DNA from: Solen grandis
Lineage: Eukaryota > Mollusca > Bivalvia > Adapedonta > Solenidae
DNA length: 64,000 bases
Assembly (NCBI GenBank): GCA_021229015.1
Contig: CM037777.1
Span: 20,248,915-20,312,914, forward strand
Reading direction: 5' to 3'
Shown: in pieces, positions 49,690 to 61,399 of the stretch
Layout of the letters: the number at the start of each line of letters is the position of its first letter
Position numbering within the stretch: position 1 is the first letter of the stretch
The notes under the pieces: model-generated
Told to the model about the DNA's origin: nothing
Databases searched by the model: none
What the model saw: only the letters and a program-made list of their open reading frames with translations
Translations under genes and position numbers: made by a program

Positions 49690-50030
49690 TGATTTCAAAC
49701 AGTTTTGACAAGCGTTCAAATTGTGCTTGTGGACCCCTTGCGCCCAAATCCATACATGCAGGTAATCAGATTGCTCAAATTTGTTCCTGGATACGGAAGA
49801 CAATCAATATACGGGTTTTGCCACAACGTCAACGAGATCAAGCTGTCAGAATATTTTTTGCAGGGCGCTCTATCAGTTATTTCCCTGATCGTTCCTTTAG
49901 ACATTGAACGACAATTTAAAAACTAGTACTGATATAATACAGGAACTGATAGCCGAACCCGAAACCGAGTTTTTGACGTTGCAACGACGTCCGAGTTACC
50001 ATGTCACGTCATGTTTGCATTTAATCTCAT
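49690..50030 (+). pseudogene. Tc1-type transposase N-terminal relic, copy 1
   Basis: In shifting frames it reads LPQRQRDQAVRIFFAGRSIS and then TDSRTRNRVFDVATTS. The first part is the helix-turn-helix opening of Tc1-like transposases (R-D-x-A-V-x-x-L-x-A-G, then A-x-x-F-x-x-x-x-x-T-V). The second is the following basic linker (D-R-P-R-S-G-R-P-R-V-T-T-like). No DDE core follows. The same stretch occurs in unit 2. Confidence 0.55.
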
Positions 50031-52419
50031 CACAGTATATTTAGACATTTGACATTGTGTAACTGATGCCTTTATTTTAGCATTTAATTGTAATAATTAA
50101 AACTACATTAGTTTCATTTGGATAAACGGATGGACTGGTTTTATCTGATTATATGTTTTTAAATTAAGATTATGGGGAAATTCCAAAAAAGAATAAAAAA
50201 AATTTAAAAAAATTGAATAATTAAATTAGTTGTTGACAATGTTTCAGTTCCCCGCAGCAAAGTCTTGCACATCGATGGTTATGAAATTCCATGACTGCTT
50301 ACAAAACAAAGTAGTCACAAGGGAAGCGGATGTTTCCCGTCCTACTACTGAAGCAAAAGTATAAAATGAATGTTTTTATCTAAATAAATGTTAGGTTCTA
50401 AAAACATCAGAAGAAGATTTTGCCATACGGCTAGTTTCAAAAATGTCATTACTTGAAGAATCGTCTACGCATAAGAAATGATGGATGAATAGCCAAATTA
50501 ACATTAAAACAAGTATATCCTGGCTCCAGAATGTTTGTCGAAGCTTGTTGGAGAAGGTATTTTTTTAAAGTAATATTTGTGTCTATTTGTTTGTCGGGGC
50601 GTGTTACATTCGAGAATTATATTCCTTTATTGACACGACATGTTAGAATTAAAACCATTTAGGAACATTACTTTTAAATTCATTTGTTTATCCTGTTTTA
50701 GATATTTATCTACATGTCTTTAAAATAGTTTGATGAATTGCTTGCATTACTTCCTTGCTACATGTTTTCGACACAGATATTAGTAGGTTTACTACTAAAA
50801 TCATTCTAACTATTGCCTGTTTTGGCAATGTCGACAATGCTGGGGACCTCTAAGGAATTATTTTTTGTGTTTTCCTTGGAAATCGGAAGTATGTTATGGT
50901 TCTCCTTATTATACATATCTAGTTTTATCAAAGTATTGTAGAGAATATATGCGTTTTTTGTTATTTACTTATCTCTTATCATATTGTTTATATTGCCATT
51001 TGTGAACATTTTGTTTTTTGCCTATTGCCGAAATAAATCTGTCTATGATCTCTAGACTAGAATTGCGTTAATCTGTTTTTGAAGCTGATAATAGGACTGT
51101 TCGACTCACTCACTCTCCTTTCAATGTTTACAGCTTCCGTCATCTTACTGTCAGTCATAGCCGTAGTCTAAATAGACCCGTGATGAAGCCTTCGTTGCAT
51201 CTGGAGGAATATGTTGTTACTGAGAATAAGCCAAAACATACTTCCAGGAAAAGTGAAAAATTAAACGGTTATTTTGTCTGCCTGTTACTTATTAAGTTCA
51301 AATGTGGTTCACATAACACGTTTTTTTTTTTTGTAAACAAAACCAGTCTCACATGTATCAAATGAAACAGAAAAGGTAATGCTGAGGTCAAAAGGATTGC
51401 TCATCTTAAGAAGAGTTGACAAGTCACCTTATATAATGCAAATGGTTCCATTTTCATGACAAGAATCATATTGCATCATATAAGTCTGGTTAGATAAAAA
51501 ATAATATCGCAGATATATTACACTGGTTTGAGCTGTGTTTTATATTTTTTCACATAAAGGCTTGTATGTTGAAACATATTTTTGTAGAAAATGCTAAATT
51601 TTATATGTAATATATCTGACATACACTGACTCGCAATCACTTTTCGATACTGCCTTAGTGATGAATTGCTTTAACTCATTCTAAATAAAACAAATACCCA
51701 TTGTTAATCATTCCTTAGGCTCTCACGACAATTCGTGAGTTAAAGGATCCTAATATCTGGTCAATTATCTTCAGTGAAACAAAACTCATTTGTTTAGTAT
51801 TGAATGGTGCCATGGTAAATTTGTTCGCTTATAGTTAAATCTTTAAGATGGCGTTAGGTTTATAAGTTATTATAGAGGATGAAATTGAAGATGTGTATCA
51901 CCCCAATTTAGTGTCGAGTGTGTCATGTTTAATATTTCTATACATACGTTTTTTCCATACATTTATGTTGTAAAGTTCATATATTCGATACATACTTATT
52001 GTTATAAGTATTTTCATTTTTTGTGATGATGTAGTAAATATGTTGAATCCTCGTTTATGTACATAATTCAGGCAGACTTTATGTTTATTGTTCTTATCAG
52101 CTTTAAGCAATTGTCAATACATTTAGATCATCACTTGCTACCGTAAAACCCATGATGATTGTTTGATTTCAATTCAGATGTATGATCTTGTTATGCATTT
52201 GTATCATTGGTTTTCTTTTTTATATTTATATTTACATTATATGTCAGCATAAGTTGAGTTTTCCTTTGAAAAAAAAAAATAAATATTTTCACCTTGATGG
52301 AGCAAGCAAGATAGAACATTTGCTTGTCAAATCATTCGTCTACCAGGTAAGTGATTACACAATATATTCATTATTTCACCAGAAAGAACAGTTCGTAAGT
52401 TTTTACAAAGCTTGACATT

Positions 52420-52420
52420 T

Positions 52421-52470
<50 letters not shown>
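52420..52470. repeat. (TC)n then (TA)n microsatellite
   Basis: About 16 TC repeats followed directly by about 9 TA repeats, inside unit 2 upstream of block D. No equivalent in unit 1. Confidence 0.95.
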
Positions 52471-52539
52471 CATGTAACAGTATTTGATTTTTTTGTTTGC
52501 TTGTTGTTGTTGTTTTGTTTTTTTCAGAATCGAAGTGAT

Positions 52540-52880
52540 TTCATGTTTAAAATATCTATAGTGCATCAAACATTTACCGGGAGGAAGTATTGAAAGGCCC
52601 ATTGAATGAGTGGCAGTAAACTGACAACAGGAGCTTAAGTTATTAAAATAGTTAAGCATTACACTAACAAGTGACTCAAGAACGAAATGCATTTAAAAAT
52701 ATCCACTCATCGCTGATTTCGAACATTTCGGTAACGACTATACACATACTTTATACTAACTGTACTCTGTCTATGTCATGAAAGTGAAAGGAAAATACAG
52801 GACAGGAACAGGCAGACACTGAGTACAATATACCGGATCCGATGTCACACAGTGCAGTAGATAGTAACTCGGATGAACCA
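52540..52880. repeat. Tandem-unit block D, copy 4
   Basis: GGACAGGAACAGGCAGACAC, GAGTACAATATACCGGATCC and TCACACAGTGCAGTAGAT match copy 3. The TTGGCA...ATCATCGA part is lost here. Confidence 0.65.
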
Positions 52881-53689
52881 TAACCCTGCAAACAGGATTC
52901 TTTTCGTAATAAGTGAGTCTGAATATCTACTATCAGGTTGGGTTCAATCCAGTTTAAGTGATATTTTACGAGTTTTTCTTTAGTATACGGCCTTGGGATC
53001 GCATTATAAACGTATTGTATAATTATGCTACTATCAAGTAATAATGGACTTTGAAATAATTATGCTACTTTTAAAAGCGATATTTTAATAAGAAAAAAAT
53101 AATATTTTAAACATGAATTCAAAGTCTGAGTGATATATCTATTTATTATTGCCTTCCTTATTTAGTGTTTATTTTTTCATTTTCATTTAATGTAAAATGA
53201 AAATATTATTTATATATCTTATATGGTTCCAAAGGATTTTGAACTTTAGACGGCTAAATTCTTGTAATGGAGGTTTAATTTTGCAACGTATTTATGCATT
53301 TTTTTTACCTTTTTCTGCATTCTTTTCTGTAGTGGAAATTTTTATTCGGAACAATTTTACATGATGTTTTTTTTTATTTTTAAATTCTTCTCTGTAATGA
53401 AAAATTCATATTGCAACAACATAATTTGCCGTTTATATACTTACATTATTCCCTGTAATAGATTTTCCTTTACTTTGCAACATTTTTATGTGTGTGTTTT
53501 TATCTGTTTCTACATTCTACTCTATAATAAGTCTTGATTTACAACATCTTGTTTTATCATATTTTTCAACAAAGATACGTAGTTAAATCCTGTTGATAAG
53601 TAATCAAATATCCCAAACAGAATAGTATTACTCTAGTTTTTTCAATCTACGCCATAACAACGTACGATGTGGATTTCACTTTTACTCAG

Positions 53690-53850
53690 AATGCAATGGT
53701 TAACAAGAGCGACTTAACCTGGTGTCAGAATATCTAGATGTGGTGTTATGTTACATACTTACGGTGTGATAGTAAATTATAACAGTAAGATATTTGCCTC
53801 GAATAGATCAATAACTGAACTAGTGATATCATGCAGCCTACATTAAAACC
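53690..53850 (+). mobile_element. SINE family 2, decayed body
   Basis: ACCTGGTGTCAGAATATCTA, GGTGTTATGTTACATACTTA, CGGTGTGATAGTAAATTATA and TTGCCTCGAATAGATCAATA follow the family 2 order (GGTGTCAGGATAATG, TATCATGCCACAT, GCGTGATACTGCAG, CTCAAGTAGACAT) at a distance. Head and tail not seen. Confidence 0.55.
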
Positions 53851-55218
53851 TAAATACTAACAATATTCGATTGGGTTCATGAAATATTTTATAACGAATA
53901 ATAACTACACATAAATAAATGTACGAGTATTGTATCTATCTTTATCAGCTATTTTTTAAGCTTTAAAAAAAAAACACATATTAAACTATTTCAAATTTTG
54001 TTAAAACGGCGAGGTGAAACCTTTTTTCAGACTGAAACATCAATTTAAAGTCATTGCTAAAAGTCTATCACAAAAAAAGCAGGTTTTTTATCCTTTTTAT
54101 CATGAAATCGCATATGAATATCTTTTCTTTTTTGCCCTACGATAGATAGTTTTTCCGAACATTTGATTAAAATCAATCAGGTGTCTTGAAGCTCTAATAT
54201 TTTCTAAATTAAGCTCAGCAGACTGGAAAGGAACCGTGTAGACGCAAGTTTTTAATTAACTCGGCTATTAAAATAAACGCATGTTTTAGGAAAAAAACAG
54301 ATGTTTTAGATTAATCATCAAGGTAAAAAAATCCGTTTTAAATAGATATTTATAAATTGTATTCGGATTTGACCCATGCAGATCATCGTTTCCACGCAGT
54401 CTAAAACCTGTATTTGAACAATATGGCAAGGTACAGGTACAATATTTAAAATATTTATATTTTGCATATATAAGACACATTTTTAAATGAGAATTTGAGT
54501 AAATGATTTGATGTTCTTGGTTCATTACAGTATGTTTTTTATTGATGTTTTTTTTGTTGTTTTTTTTTCAGGAAATAAATGACCAGAAAAGAAGTAAATA
54601 ATAGCTGGAAAATTATGTTTAATTCTTATTTGAATTTTGATGTGATTAAAAGGTAAAAAAAATGTAAAGAATCTTGAACATGAAACACTATCCTTATTTA
54701 TGTTGTAAGGTTAACCGGGGATGGTTGATCTATTACGGGGATTATAAACGGGGATACCCACATAGGGACCTCAAAAGCTACAGGTGTGGGCGAATGTCTA
54801 TATTCACAAACGTAAACCTGAGTAATATAGTTAGAACTACTTCTTGGTTTGTGTCATTAATCAATAGAGTATAGATCTATAGGAGATAATTTAAAATTGA
54901 GTCATTGAGCAGAGTTTGAACTAACAAGTAAAAGTCTTTTGAAAGATAATAGTTCAAAATGCAAATAAACATGCAAAAGAAACTTAGACTGGCAGATTGT
55001 TTTTTCTTCAACATTAACTTTTCAAAAAGGTACAAATAATCTAACATTAGATTACGGAGAGGAAATGTCACTATAATAATAAACCTGAAATTAAAGTAAA
55101 GATTAATTTATACCGAGTATGTTTGTATGTTTACTGTTTTCATATGTGTGTCTTCTGTGGTTTGTGAGGTTCAGATTAAGAATATTGAAATATTACAACA
55201 ATAACCCAAGTGATTTAA

Positions 55219-55452
55219 CCCTTTCCCTCATAGAGGAAACCATGAAAAGACCTATGCGAACAACATAAAACCAGATCAGCCTGCGAGTAACTCGCAGGCT
55301 GATCAGGTTTTATGTTGTTCGCTGCTCTTCAGTGGTCTGGAAATGAGGATTTTGTAACTAAATTTGGTAAGGTTTAACTGCCGTTTTCTGCAGATCAGGC
55401 TTTATGTGGTGCCTATTGAGTGCGTAAAAATGAGTCTATATGAGGGAAAGGG
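55219..55452. mobile_element. piggyBac-type MITE, 234 bp
   Basis: Perfect 14-bp TIRs (CCCTTTCCCTCATA) flanked on both sides by TTAA, the piggyBac target duplication. The core has a long near-perfect palindrome: GCGAACAACATAAAACC-GATCAGCCTGCGAGT followed by its complement (55258-55322). No coding capacity. The matching place in unit 1 (about 49050) has no insertion. Confidence 0.88.
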
Positions 55453-56169
55453 TTAAAACGTTACATCTGAAATCAGGCAGTGATTTAGGTATGAGTGTAT
55501 ACAAAACTACTCGAATATACTAATACATGTGTTGTACATGTAGTATATAAAATGATCAATTATCTGTTCTACCACTTCACGCATTAAGAATACATTTATA
55601 TGCATTTTGGACATAGTTTATCTGTTTCTAAAATCACATGTCTCTTGTTGACTAAGCAATGTGAAATCTGTCATGTGCAAATTAAAAAATCTGCATTATC
55701 CTTGCAATGCTTTTAAAAAATCTCAGCAAATGTGTCGCTTCTTACTGAGCATTTATTGATGCAGATATTAAATGAATTTGTATCGCGGATTGTCGATGTA
55801 GCGATTTCTCACTTGTTATAATTCTTACAATAAAGTCATCATTATGTGTTTTAAATCAAAATACTTAAATCTATTTCGCTTTATATCAATTGGCAAACAA
55901 GTTTTACAAATCCTTTTTGGTGGTTCTCTAAATGGGTTGGTACCTTGCGCTTGGGAAGATCATGAATGAGTTTAACACCCACAACCTTCAGATCCGCCTG
56001 AACCATATCGTCTTTTTCTTTTTCTTTGGCCAACTGTTTAATTCACAGATACAAAATAAGCACCTTTTATTCATTTCTAACTTGCTTTCCCCACGAAAAC
56101 TTACACGTGAATTAATTTCATCAATTGTACAGATCCTCGTCTGTCCGGTGAAGAATTGATTTCAAACAA

Positions 56170-56510
56170 TATTGACAAGCGTTCAAATTGTGCATATGGA
56201 CTCCGTGCGCCCAAACCAAATATGCAGGTAATCGGATTTGTTTCAACAAATTGCTCTTACATGTCTTCGGATACGGAAACAATAAAAAATACCGATTTTG
56301 CCACATCGACAACGAGGAAATAGCTGTCAGAATAATCCTTGCTGGGCACTCTATCAGTTATATTGCCGACCGCTTCCATTGTCAACGAACAGCAGTTATT
56401 AGACTGATACATGTACTAATATAACAGTAGAACTTACAGCCGAACCCGATGCCGCATCATGGACGCCGCCATAACGTCCGCGTCACGTCATGCTCGCATT
56501 TAGTCCAAGC
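56170..56510 (+). pseudogene. Tc1-type transposase N-terminal relic, copy 2
   Basis: Reads IDNEEIAVRIILAGHSISYI then ADRFHCQRTAVIRLI, a well-formed helix-turn-helix of the Tc1/mariner type. In a neighbouring frame it continues as a basic linker (YSRTRCRIMDAAITS). It is better preserved than copy 1 at 49.7 kb but still lacks the catalytic domain. Confidence 0.6.
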
Positions 56511-56721
56511 ACAGTATCTGCAAGAATTTTGACATTGTGTAACTTAATTTTTATCTAATTTAGCATTTAAGTGCAATATTATTGTAGTTTCATTTAAGTA
56601 AACGAATGGGCTGACTTATCGGTTGATAAGGTATTTATGTAGTTGTTAAAATAAGAGTCGAGATATGATGTTTGCCGGACAGTGTGTTATACAGTCATGT
56701 CATCGAAAGTAGCAGATCGGC

Positions 56722-56725
<4 letters not shown>

Positions 56726-56751
<26 letters not shown>
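56726..56751. repeat. Poly(A) run
   Basis: About 26 A residues inside block G of unit 2, not present in unit 1. No SINE or retrocopy body recognised next to it. Confidence 0.9.
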
Positions 56752-56753
<2 letters not shown>

Positions 56754-57399
56754 TACATATACAAACGTTCATTTCTTGAAATAATGAAATATTTATCGCA
56801 AAAATATAGTATGTATGAAAATGCTCAGTCCCCCATTGCGAAATCAGTCACATCGATGGTTATGAAATCCAATGTCAGCTTATGGTACAGAGAAAGTTTC
56901 CCGACCATACCGCACTGAAGAAAATAATAAAAATTAAATATTAAAATTTAAAACATAATCAAACAATAACAGCAGAAGAAGAAGAAAAAGGGATGTCCTT
57001 TATATCTAAGTTTAGTCCGTTCGTAGAATTGAAGGACAGGGTGTAGTTTGAAAAAGCTCCGCTTCTCTTGTAAAATGGTGATTCAACCCTTTATGGATAA
57101 CCATACTTTGCCAATGAAAACGTCAAAGACGCTCCTTTGCCTGTAATTGGAGCCAATACAATAGGGTTCCCTCAAAGGATATATCTATTTTGGTAAATAG
57201 GGCCATGCTTATGTTGTGTCTGTTTCATACACATGAACGAGGATAATACCATAAAAGCATTTTACAGCGTGAAATAGTTTCGGCTGGAGGAACATCTTAA
57301 CGTTACAAACCCATCCAAATATAAGACTCGAGAGGAATACATTTATTCATTTAAAGCACCACTTAAAGTTTGAAAGTCTGAGTCCCAGACTGTATTTCT

Positions 57400-57915
57400 A
57401 GACTTATGTTGTCAAATTAACTATATCCATAAATGTCAATGCAGAATTTATCCTTGGTTTGAAGAAACCATGCTTTAAGTTTTGTGTTGTTTCGGACTAC
57501 ACGCTTTGTTACCTCGTGACCTTATCAATCATTTGCACATTCACTCTGGCTTTAAATAAGTTCTCACTTTATTCTGAGAATCGGTATCTATTTTCAGACA
57601 TGGTTCAGCTTAGGAGAATGTAACGAAAGAATTTCCAATAAGCATTGGACAAGAACATTATTTATTCAGAACATTCAATCCATGAAAATCTATCTACGTA
57701 GGTTAATTCTTTTAACCTGAGTTTAATAATATATGGTGTATTTCCAAGACAGCTTCATCGGATGCTCTCTGATCCTGAATGTAATAAATTGAATAAGAAA
57801 TTACTTATCCTTTTCTCCCCAAAGGCCTTCAGACTGAATTCTACGCTGTTGCCTATTTATTGTGAAATCAATTAATCCCTATCTTGAATTGTATATTTGG
57901 ATGAACGGTTCTCCT
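57400..57915. repeat. Diverged duplicate block H, copy 2
   Basis: Partner of 40640-41215. It lies just after unit 2, where copy 1 lies just before unit 1. This fits an array in which unit 1 has lost its own H block. Confidence 0.6.
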
Positions 57916-58147
57916 TAACTTTGTTGTTTTTATAAGACCAAATTTATTTATTTTATTTGATTACTTAACAAGTCGGAATAATATAACCCATCACAAGAAC
58001 ATGGGTTGTAGTCATTTTTAAATCACAATTTAAACACACTAAATAGAGGTTGCTTTAGACCGCTCCCTTTGCTATTTACCTCTCTGACTGTTTGTGTATT
58101 TTATCGTTCCCCCGGCAGTATTTCGGTTTCTTTTAAAGGGTTAGTCT

Positions 58148-58300
58148 ACTTGAGACAGATATAGTGCTGCCACACGGCAATATCATGCCACATATCTACG
58201 GCGTGATACTGAAGTGTGGCAGTTCCATATCTGTCTCAAGTAGATATAGTCCCCAAATAACAGAAATACAGTTGGCAGGACGTTTTGCCCAACAAACAAA
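58148..58300 (+). mobile_element. SINE family 2 tail with inverted copy
   Basis: CGGCGTGATACTGAAGTGTG, ATCTGTCTCAAGTAGATATA and tail CAGGACGTTTTGCCCAACAA are the family 2 3' half. Immediately upstream CTACTTGAGACAGATATAGT and GCTGCCACAC are the reverse complement of its own GTGTGGCAG...CAAGTAG part, giving a ~30-bp foldback. Confidence 0.75.
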
Positions 58301-60240
58301 CAAGCATGACTTTATGCTCCATCTGACATTAAGTATTGTTCTCTTCTTCAAACAGACTTTGTTCTAAAACAACGCTGTATCGCATACATTATACAGAAAC
58401 ATACAATGATGCACATGACATCAGTTGACATTGCAAGAAATGCCATAATACAGGGAAAGATAAGCAAGACTGAAATAGAAGTCACATATTTAAAGTCCTA
58501 ACGCGTTCTATAAGAGAGGCGGATTTTCAAAACAGAAGCTACCATTCATTAAAACAGAACAAAGCTCCGTGTCGTGCCTGTAAATCACCAGAAAGTATTA
58601 ATCTTCAATGTTTATTCGCAGCGCTAAATGGTTCCCTGGGTTTATTTAGGGTTTACAGCTGCGAGCTTGCAACAAGCTTGTTTTCGCAATGCGTCCTCTC
58701 TGTAATAAAAGGCAAATTAAAATTGTCTGTTGTTCTAAATTACACCAAAACAAGTCGTTAATGGAAACACGTTTTGCTTGTTGTGTATAAATAAACAATG
58801 AATATTTTTTTTGTTTGAACCAGCGTAAAATACGGAAACGAGAGGGCATGTAAATCAGTCGTAATAGGCGTGTTTAAGTCCGATGATTAACTCTCTTCAT
58901 TCAAGTCCATGATTTTAATCAAATTTTTTCTGGATGCTACTGTTATAAGACCGATATATTTTTTTTTCCACACGGTCCTCTGGATTTTTTTACCTGGATT
59001 TTCTATACACCGACTTTTATTATCTGTACGTCGCTATAAGTCTGAAATACTGTCGCATAACCGATAAAATATCAATCTGTTTATTCTAGAATTTTGATTA
59101 AAATTTGATATTTTGTTTTTATTAGAATATAAGACTTACACTGTGAACTTGCGTTCAATAACATCAAGATTGACGTATTAAATCAGTGTGGATGTAGTCA
59201 GCATCCAGTTGTTGGTCTTACCTGCGACATGTCATTTTTTTTTTCGATACAGTTAAATTGCGTTGATTCGAGAAATGAAGAAGAAAATACAATCTTCGAA
59301 ATATTTTGGAGGACTTGAACAACCATGATAGAACAGGACATATACATTTTTTACTTAAGAATGAGCAGTCTATGGTCATATACAGAAATTCACTTACATG
59401 TACATGGTGTGCGATATACAATAAAGCGATCTTCGAACAATTCCAACAGTGTGAGAATTCCTTAAAAATATACATGTATATATGTCCTGCCTCTGTCTGT
59501 CGTCCACAAATAGTTTCTTAACACTCTAGCATTTTTATGTCCTAAACAATCATCCTCCAATTTCATAACAGTCAAAAAATCCTGATTATTCGGTATGCTA
59601 GGATCCGGCGTTTTATTTCGATTAAATCATTGTTTCGATAACCCAAAGACGATCGTTCAGAGAATAGCCCAAACGCACTCATTATTTGATGCAGTGGTAG
59701 TAACACATTATGCATTATTTATATGCTATTATGATATATGAACGTAAACGAGACGGCAATTCATGCAATTTTCATTGTATATATTTTATCTTTTCATATA
59801 TAAATGGAGAACATAAGTAACGTTTATCATCAATAAGTAATACACACGAGTTACATTCAAATCACTTTATGGGATAACTAAAGCACACACAAAGAGAGAT
59901 ATAACATTCGCGAAGCACAATCGTTAAATATTTGCAAATATTATTTATTCAATCTACGTTTGTTTAGACGAACAGAAAAGAACAATACTTTTATATCACT
60001 CCGTTATGATTTATTTGGAGTATAGGGTTGTGTAATACAAGCAATTTATAATATGAACACATTTCAGTCAGTATTGGGATCATTTGATTTTACATAAATA
60101 TGAAAATAAAATAAAATAAACAATGAAAGTGAAAATGTTTTTGGAGAGAATTTATTTTAGAAGCAGGTATATTAATATGTGTTTTTAGGAAAAGTATTGA
60201 CAGTTTTAAAGTAATTTAAATTGCATTTACTCATAGGCGC
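58301..60240. other. Non-coding stretch
   Basis: No gene recognised. A decayed family 1 SINE tail is likely at 58965-59060 (TGTACGTCGCTATAAGTCTG, AAATACTGTCGCA). Confidence 0.45.
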
Positions 60241-60244
60241 TTCA

Positions 60245-60290
60245 AATCAATGCTGTCGGAGCGACGGTAAACTCAAATAGTCAAGTCAAA
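60245..60290 (+). mobile_element. SINE family 1 tail fragment
   Basis: GTCGGAGCGACGGTAAACTC and AAATAGTCAAGTCAAATC are the family's last ~45 bases. The body is missing. The 60-bp minisatellite begins directly after it. Confidence 0.75.
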
Positions 60291-60657
60291 TCAATGCAAA
60301 ACTATGCATACACAAATAACAACCACAGATGGTTTTCATATTAATATACAAATCAATGCAAAACTATGCATACACAAATATCAACCACAGATGGTTTTCA
60401 TATTAATATACAAATCAATGCAAAGCTATGCATATACAAATATAAACCACTTTTTTTCAATAAATATACAAATCAATGCAAAACTATGCATACACAAATA
60501 TCAACCACAGATGGTTTTCAATAAATATACAAATCAATGCAAAACTATGCATACACAAATATCAACCACAGATGGTTTTCAATAAATATACAAATCAATG
60601 CAAAACTATGCATACACAAATATCAACCACAGATGGTTTTGATATTAATATACAAAT
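60288..60657. repeat. Minisatellite, ~60-bp unit, six copies
   Basis: AATCAATGCAAAACTATGCA, TACACAAATATCAACCACAG and ATGGTTTTCAATAAATATAC recur six times, one unit with CACTTTTTTTCAATAAA in place of CAGATGG. 60-61 bases keep a frame open by chance; no protein is inferred. Confidence 0.95.
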
Positions 60658-60719
60658 AAAGACTGTTTAGTGAATTCAAACTTTACGCATAATGAATCTA
60701 AACTTTTCTCTCTAAATGT

Positions 60720-61154
60720 TGTAACAGACCTAAGTGTTCTCACTGTTCCCGTATAAATACTGGCTAGTTTTTTCTAGACATGTTACAGGAGAAAAGTTTG
60801 ATTTGCGTTGAAATACAGACTAAGAATGTCATTTATCTTATAAAATGCAACATACAATATGTTGGTCAGACCAAGCAAAATGTCTCAAAACGTATGAACA
60901 GTCATAAGTTTGATATTCGTAATTTTATGGACCCTGCATTTTCCTCTACCGTTGCTTTACATTTTAATTTAGAAAATCATAATTTAAATGATTTCTCATT
61001 TATGCCTATTGATATTATCAATAGCAACATTGATCGCCTGTGCAAAGAAACTTTTAGGGTCATACATAAACTTAGAACTCATGTTCCTGAAGATTTAAAT
61101 TCTAAACTACTTTATACAGTAGATATGTGTCACCTATGTCTACTTGTATGGTAG
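60720..61154 (+). pseudogene. Penelope-like element 3' ORF with GIY-YIG domain, broken
   Basis: From 60720 the frame reads CNRPKCSHCSRINTG, a Cys-rich linker of the kind found between the reverse transcriptase and endonuclease of Penelope-like retroelements. It then meets a TAG at 60765 and continues open to 61154. The downstream part has the GIY-YIG core: VIY then YVGQT ten residues on, and R and H (KRMNSHKF) in helix alpha-1, followed by a Leu/Asn-rich tail. The CxxC usually seen before the YIG strand is shortened to KCN. The reverse transcriptase is absent upstream, where the minisatellite lies, so this is a truncated relic. Confidence 0.7.
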
Positions 61155-61339
61155 GCACTGTTTTTCGTTTTTTCCTATTCATGCTTTTTTTTTCATTGTA
61201 ATAAGCTATAGGAACTGTTTGTATTTATATCCGAAACAGTACCTATCTCATTTTGACGTTATAAATAGTACGCATAACGTCTGCATTTTCCCGCTTTTTT
61301 GACGTTACATTATTCATGGTGACGTCGTTTATGTTTAAA

Positions 61340-61398
61340 ATGTTATTGTTATCCTGATGAAGGCGTTAGCTGAAACGTTGAAGTAATAACAATAACAT
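61340..61398 (+). ncRNA. Hammerhead-ribozyme-like motif in Penelope-like 3' region
   Basis: A perfect 13-bp stem (ATGTTATTGTTAT with ATAACAATAACAT) encloses CTGATGA (61354-61360), a small imperfect stem-loop AGGCGTTAGCT, GAAA (61372-61375) and a minimal C(GTTGAA)G stem before GTA. This is the order of a type I hammerhead with a very short stem III, as reported for Penelope-like elements. Departures are one unpaired C before CTGATGA, an A-U rather than G-C first pair in stem II, and a GTA cleavage triplet. Confidence 0.45.
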
Positions 61399-61399
61399 G

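Larger units (their letters stand above)
41850..50360. repeat. Large tandem duplication unit 1 (~8.5 kb)
   Basis: Same order of diverged blocks as unit 2. Block A 41850-42000, B 43385-43560, C 43800-45200, D 46440-46930, E 48415-48620, F 48900-49290, G 49370-50360. Matching is clear in patches of 50-300 bases with many indels, so the event is old. Unit 1 carries three insertions that unit 2 lacks (42.2-43.4, 45.7-46.0, 47.2-47.8 kb). No intact gene inside. Confidence 0.7.
50440..56925. repeat. Large tandem duplication unit 2 (~6.5 kb)
   Basis: Blocks in the same order as unit 1: A 50440-50575, B 50765-50945, C 51040-51760, D 52540-52880, E 54285-54830, F 55075-55690, G 55895-56925. It is shorter because it lacks unit 1's insertions, but it has its own piggyBac-type MITE (55.2 kb) and a SINE fragment (53.7 kb). 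Confidence 0.7.

Noticed and set aside
51180..51365. 61-residue ORF with a similar start in block C of both units (MKPxLxLE)
   Set aside because: Similarity continues at the DNA level through frame-breaking indels, which fits shared non-coding ancestry better than coding.
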